From: Synechococcales cyanobacterium PMM_0003
GTDB taxonomy: Bacteria > Cyanobacteriota > Cyanobacteriia > Pseudanabaenales > Pseudanabaenaceae
Length of the DNA stretch: 7,837 nucleotides
Direction: 5' to 3'
Assembly (NCBI GenBank): GCA_949128015.1
Contig: CASBRC010000339.1
Coordinates: forward strand, 1 to 7,837
Shown here: positions 6,316-7,837 of the stretch, piece after piece
How the letters are laid out: the number at the start of each line of letters is the position of its first letter
How positions within the stretch are numbered: position 1 is the stretch's first letter
The notes under the pieces: model-generated
Told to the model about the DNA's origin: nothing
Database searches by the model: none
The model's input: the letters and a program-made list of their open reading frames with translations, nothing else
Made by a program: the position numbers and the translations under genes

Positions 6316-6418
6316 CTATTCGGTTAAAATACGGTTTTCCTACTCAAAACTTTGCGATCGCATCAGTAAGAATATATCTAGATGTTTTTAGCGCATTGCA
6401 AAATGTTAGGTATCTTTT

Positions 6419-6715
6419 ATGTTTAACCTTGGCGAACTCAACTCCACCAACAACCTGTTACTTGACTATCTCAAAAACCAATCACCTGAGACCTTAGCGA
6501 CAGTAGCTCAGTCGGTCACTCCTGAAGCACAGCAGATAATCAACCAAAATATTCAGAACCTGCTGGGCATATTACCACCCCAACACTTTAACGTTAGCAT
6601 CACGACTGATCGCGAAAACTTAGCAGGATTAATCGGCTCGGCAATGATGACAGGTTACTTTATCCGTCAAATGGAAACCAGAATGCAGTTAGATCATTCC
6701 TTGGAGACAGTGTAA
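6419..6715 (+). CDS. DUF760 domain-containing protein
   Basis: A 98-residue protein from ATG 6419 to TAA 6713-6715. It matches the DUF760 family of cyanobacteria and plant plastids in order: 'LLLDYLKNQSPETLATVAQS' (13-32), 'TPEAQQIINQNIQNLLGILP' (34-53), 'FNVSITTDRENLAGLIGSAM' (57-76) and 'MTGYFIRQMETRM' (77-89). It is single-domain and nearly all helical by eye, with no signal peptide or membrane segment, so it is likely a soluble cytosolic protein. Plant members are targeted to the chloroplast, and one is known as a UV-B-induced protein; no biochemical activity is established that I know of. A weak TTAGG element lies about eight bases before the start. It ends at a hairpin shared with the convergent crtR gene, and is probably transcribed alone. 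Confidence 0.85.
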   Translation: MFNLGELNSTNNLLLDYLKNQSPETLATVAQSVTPEAQQIINQNIQNLLGILPPQHFNVSITTDRENLAGLIGSAMMTGYFIRQMETRMQLDHSLETV

Positions 6716-6721
6716 CCAAAC

Positions 6722-6750
6722 AAAAAAGGGACGCTTTGCGTCCCTTTTTT
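6722..6750. terminator. bidirectional terminator between the DUF760 gene and crtR
   Basis: A 13-bp perfect stem pairs 6722-6734 with 6738-6750 around a TTT loop. The GC core GGGACGC/GCGTCCC is flanked by A6 and T6, so the RNA of either strand ends in a stem plus six Us. It lies 6 bases after the DUF760 stop and 10 bases from the crtR stop. Confidence 0.92.
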
Positions 6751-6760
6751 ATTTGCGATT

Positions 6761-7645
6761 TTATTTTTGTTTATGACCGTGAAAACGAATACCCAAGAAT
6801 ACATCGTATAAAAAGCCAGCTAAATCAGGCATTTTAAAAATTCCTAAGGTTTGCGGAGAGCCATTAGCATCAAGCAAAGGCTTCATTTGATAATAGGCTT
6901 TCTCGTAATAGTACCAAGGTACATTCGGCCATAGATGATGAATCAAGTGATAATTCTGACCCAACAGCAAAATATTTAAAAATCTACCTGGATAAACTCT
7001 GGCATTTTTCCAACGCGATCGCTCAACAAAAGGGCGGTGAGGCAAATAGTCAAAAAATAAACCCAATAAAAGCCCCATGACTGCTGCTGGCACAAACCAA
7101 AAATTCATCATGTAACCGAGAAAACCATAGTGGTATCCAACAAAAAGTGTCGCTACCACAATTAATCGACTAATAGCCCATTCTAGAAGCTCATAATTGC
7201 GCCAAAGACGACGCTTGAAAAAGAAAATTTCATGATAGAAAAAGCGAGCAGCAATCAACCACAATGGACCACCCGTAGAAACATAGTGATCGGGATCATC
7301 TTCTTCATCATTCACATGTGCATGATGCTGCATGTGAACGCGAGTAAATACGGGGAAAACAAATCCTTGTAATATGGCAGCAATATGCCCAATCGCCGCG
7401 TTAACGATGCGATTGGGATGAGCAACATTGTGACAAGCATCATGAATTACTGTACCCAGTACATAAAGCGCCGAAAAATTGCAAATAAAAACGAGCCAGT
7501 GTGACCAGCCCCATATCCAATATCCTGTTGTCGATGCAGTTGCTAAAACAATGGAACCTAGTAGCAGTAGTATCGTCGGATTAAATCCCTGTGCTGCGCC
7601 CATCAGACCGATTGGAACAGTTAGGGCTTTGCCCTGCTGCTGCAT
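6761..7645 (-). CDS. crtR: CrtR-type beta-carotene hydroxylase (membrane di-iron, fatty-acid-desaturase superfamily)
   Basis: A 294-residue integral membrane oxygenase that in cyanobacteria adds 3-hydroxyl groups to beta-ionone rings, giving zeaxanthin from beta-carotene or hydroxylating other carotenoids. The three desaturase histidine clusters are intact: 'HDACH' (68-72), 'HMQHH' (104-108) and 'HLIHH' (233-237), with extra His76, His110 and His203 nearby as possible iron ligands. Hydrophobic segments near 23-40, 50-66, 84-100, 157-172 and 178-200 suit a thylakoid or plasma membrane protein. ATG at 7645 is preferred over an upstream GTG (7660), because a GAGGAG Shine-Dalgarno sits seven bases before the ATG. 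It matches CrtR better than acyl-lipid desaturases, which also have these boxes; I base this on 'HDACHNVAHPN' and 'LWPNVPWYYYEKAY'. Convergent with the DUF760 gene. Confidence 0.92.
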   Translation of the reverse strand: MQQQGKALTVPIGLMGAAQGFNPTILLLLGSIVLATASTTGYWIWGWSHWLVFICNFSALYVLGTVIHDACHNVAHPNRIVNAAIGHIAAILQGFVFPVFTRVHMQHHAHVNDEEDDPDHYVSTGGPLWLIAARFFYHEIFFFKRRLWRNYELLEWAISRLIVVATLFVGYHYGFLGYMMNFWFVPAAVMGLLLGLFFDYLPHRPFVERSRWKNARVYPGRFLNILLLGQNYHLIHHLWPNVPWYYYEKAYYQMKPLLDANGSPQTLGIFKMPDLAGFLYDVFLGIRFHGHKQK

Positions 7646-7652
7646 TGTGTCA

Positions 7653-7658
7653 CTCCTC
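7653..7658 (-). promoter_or_regulatory. strong Shine-Dalgarno GAGGAG of crtR
   Basis: On the minus strand GAGGAG ends seven bases before the ATG at 7645. It overlaps the region of the alternative GTG (7660) and so decides the start in favour of the ATG. It is the clearest ribosome binding site in the window. Confidence 0.85.
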
Positions 7659-7660
7659 AC

Positions 7661-7837
7661 TCAATTTCTTATCTTTAAATTTAGTATGCATTTTGGGCTT
7701 ACTAGTTAGTTGCAGAACTCAAATATATTAGAAGAATATATTTTAATGTTGCGTTTTATTACATTTTTTATTATGCCCTATGCTACCGATAATGGGGCAA
7801 GAATGCAACTTTGATCTTGCAGCAATATTTTGTCAAA
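7661..7837. other. AT-rich crtR leader, no gene recognised
   Basis: I see no coding sequence here. It holds a 9-bp inverted repeat, AAATATATT (7721-7729) and AATATATTT (7735-7743), with a 5-base gap, and a 6-bp inverted repeat GCAAGA/TCTTGC (7797-7802 and 7815-7820). Several -10-like boxes exist on the minus strand but none has a properly spaced -35, so the crtR promoter is not assigned. Confidence 0.5.

Larger units (their letters stand above)
231..7022. repeat. dispersed HIP1 octamers (GCGATCGC)
   Basis: Perfect copies start at 231, 461, 531, 1931, 2253, 2742, 2928, 3204, 3415, 3530, 3827, 4177, 4594, 5490, 5702, 6354 and 7015 (17 counted by eye). Many more one-mismatch forms occur. About 0.1 would be expected by chance in this length at equal base use. 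All but the one at 6354 are inside coding genes. Confidence 0.9.

Noticed and set aside
6352..6378. Promoter of the DUF760 gene (TTGCGA / TATATC)
   Set aside because: Spacer is 15 bases, the -10 is weak, and the -35 is part of a HIP1 site.
231..7022. HIP1 palindromes as operators or a new regulatory code
   Set aside because: They are a known genome-wide cyanobacterial feature and nearly all are inside genes here; only their density is informative.
7479..7709. Plus-strand frame opposite the crtR N-terminus
   Set aside because: Lies antisense to the start of crtR and ends in its leader; no ribosome site or family match.

Overview
The window looks like a piece of a cyanobacterial chromosome. 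The octamer GCGATCGC (HIP1, a cyanobacterial signature) occurs at least 17 times by eye. The gene set also fits: a CrtR-type carotene hydroxylase, a DUF760 protein shared with plant plastids, a DUF1565 beta-helix secretory protein and a long ParC-like GyrA paralogue. A Pseudanabaena-like filamentous lineage would fit the AT-rich style, but this is only an impression.

Layout, left to right. The window opens inside a ProA-family gene (+ strand) whose C-terminal part ends at 748. It lacks the usual catalytic cysteine. Convergent to it is a small glutaredoxin-like gene (- strand, 776-1057). A tRNA-Val(GAC) lies at 1115-1188 with a fair promoter just upstream. It is followed by the type IIA topoisomerase A-subunit gene (1313-4021), then a secreted DUF1565/SPOR protein (4090-5781). 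A perfect 27-bp hairpin starts inside the stop codon of the latter. Next come ssb (5904-6278) with its own terminator, a DUF760 gene (6419-6715), a bidirectional terminator, and the convergent crtR gene (6761-7645, - strand). The last 190 bases are an AT-rich crtR leader with no recognisable gene.

The genes do not form one pathway. They cover DNA topology and single-strand protection (gyrA/parC-like, ssb), cell envelope (DUF1565/SPOR), redox (glutaredoxin-like), translation (tRNA) and xanthophyll synthesis (crtR). Hairpins separate most units, so they are probably transcribed mostly singly; the exception may be the tRNA-gyrA pair, where I see no terminator between them.

I see no defence system, CRISPR array, insertion sequence or phage module. 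The points that merit attention are the active-site-altered ProA homologue, the topoisomerase A subunit with no GyrA box and a long inserted linker, the SPOR fusion on a beta-helix protein, and the perfect palindrome fused to a stop codon.
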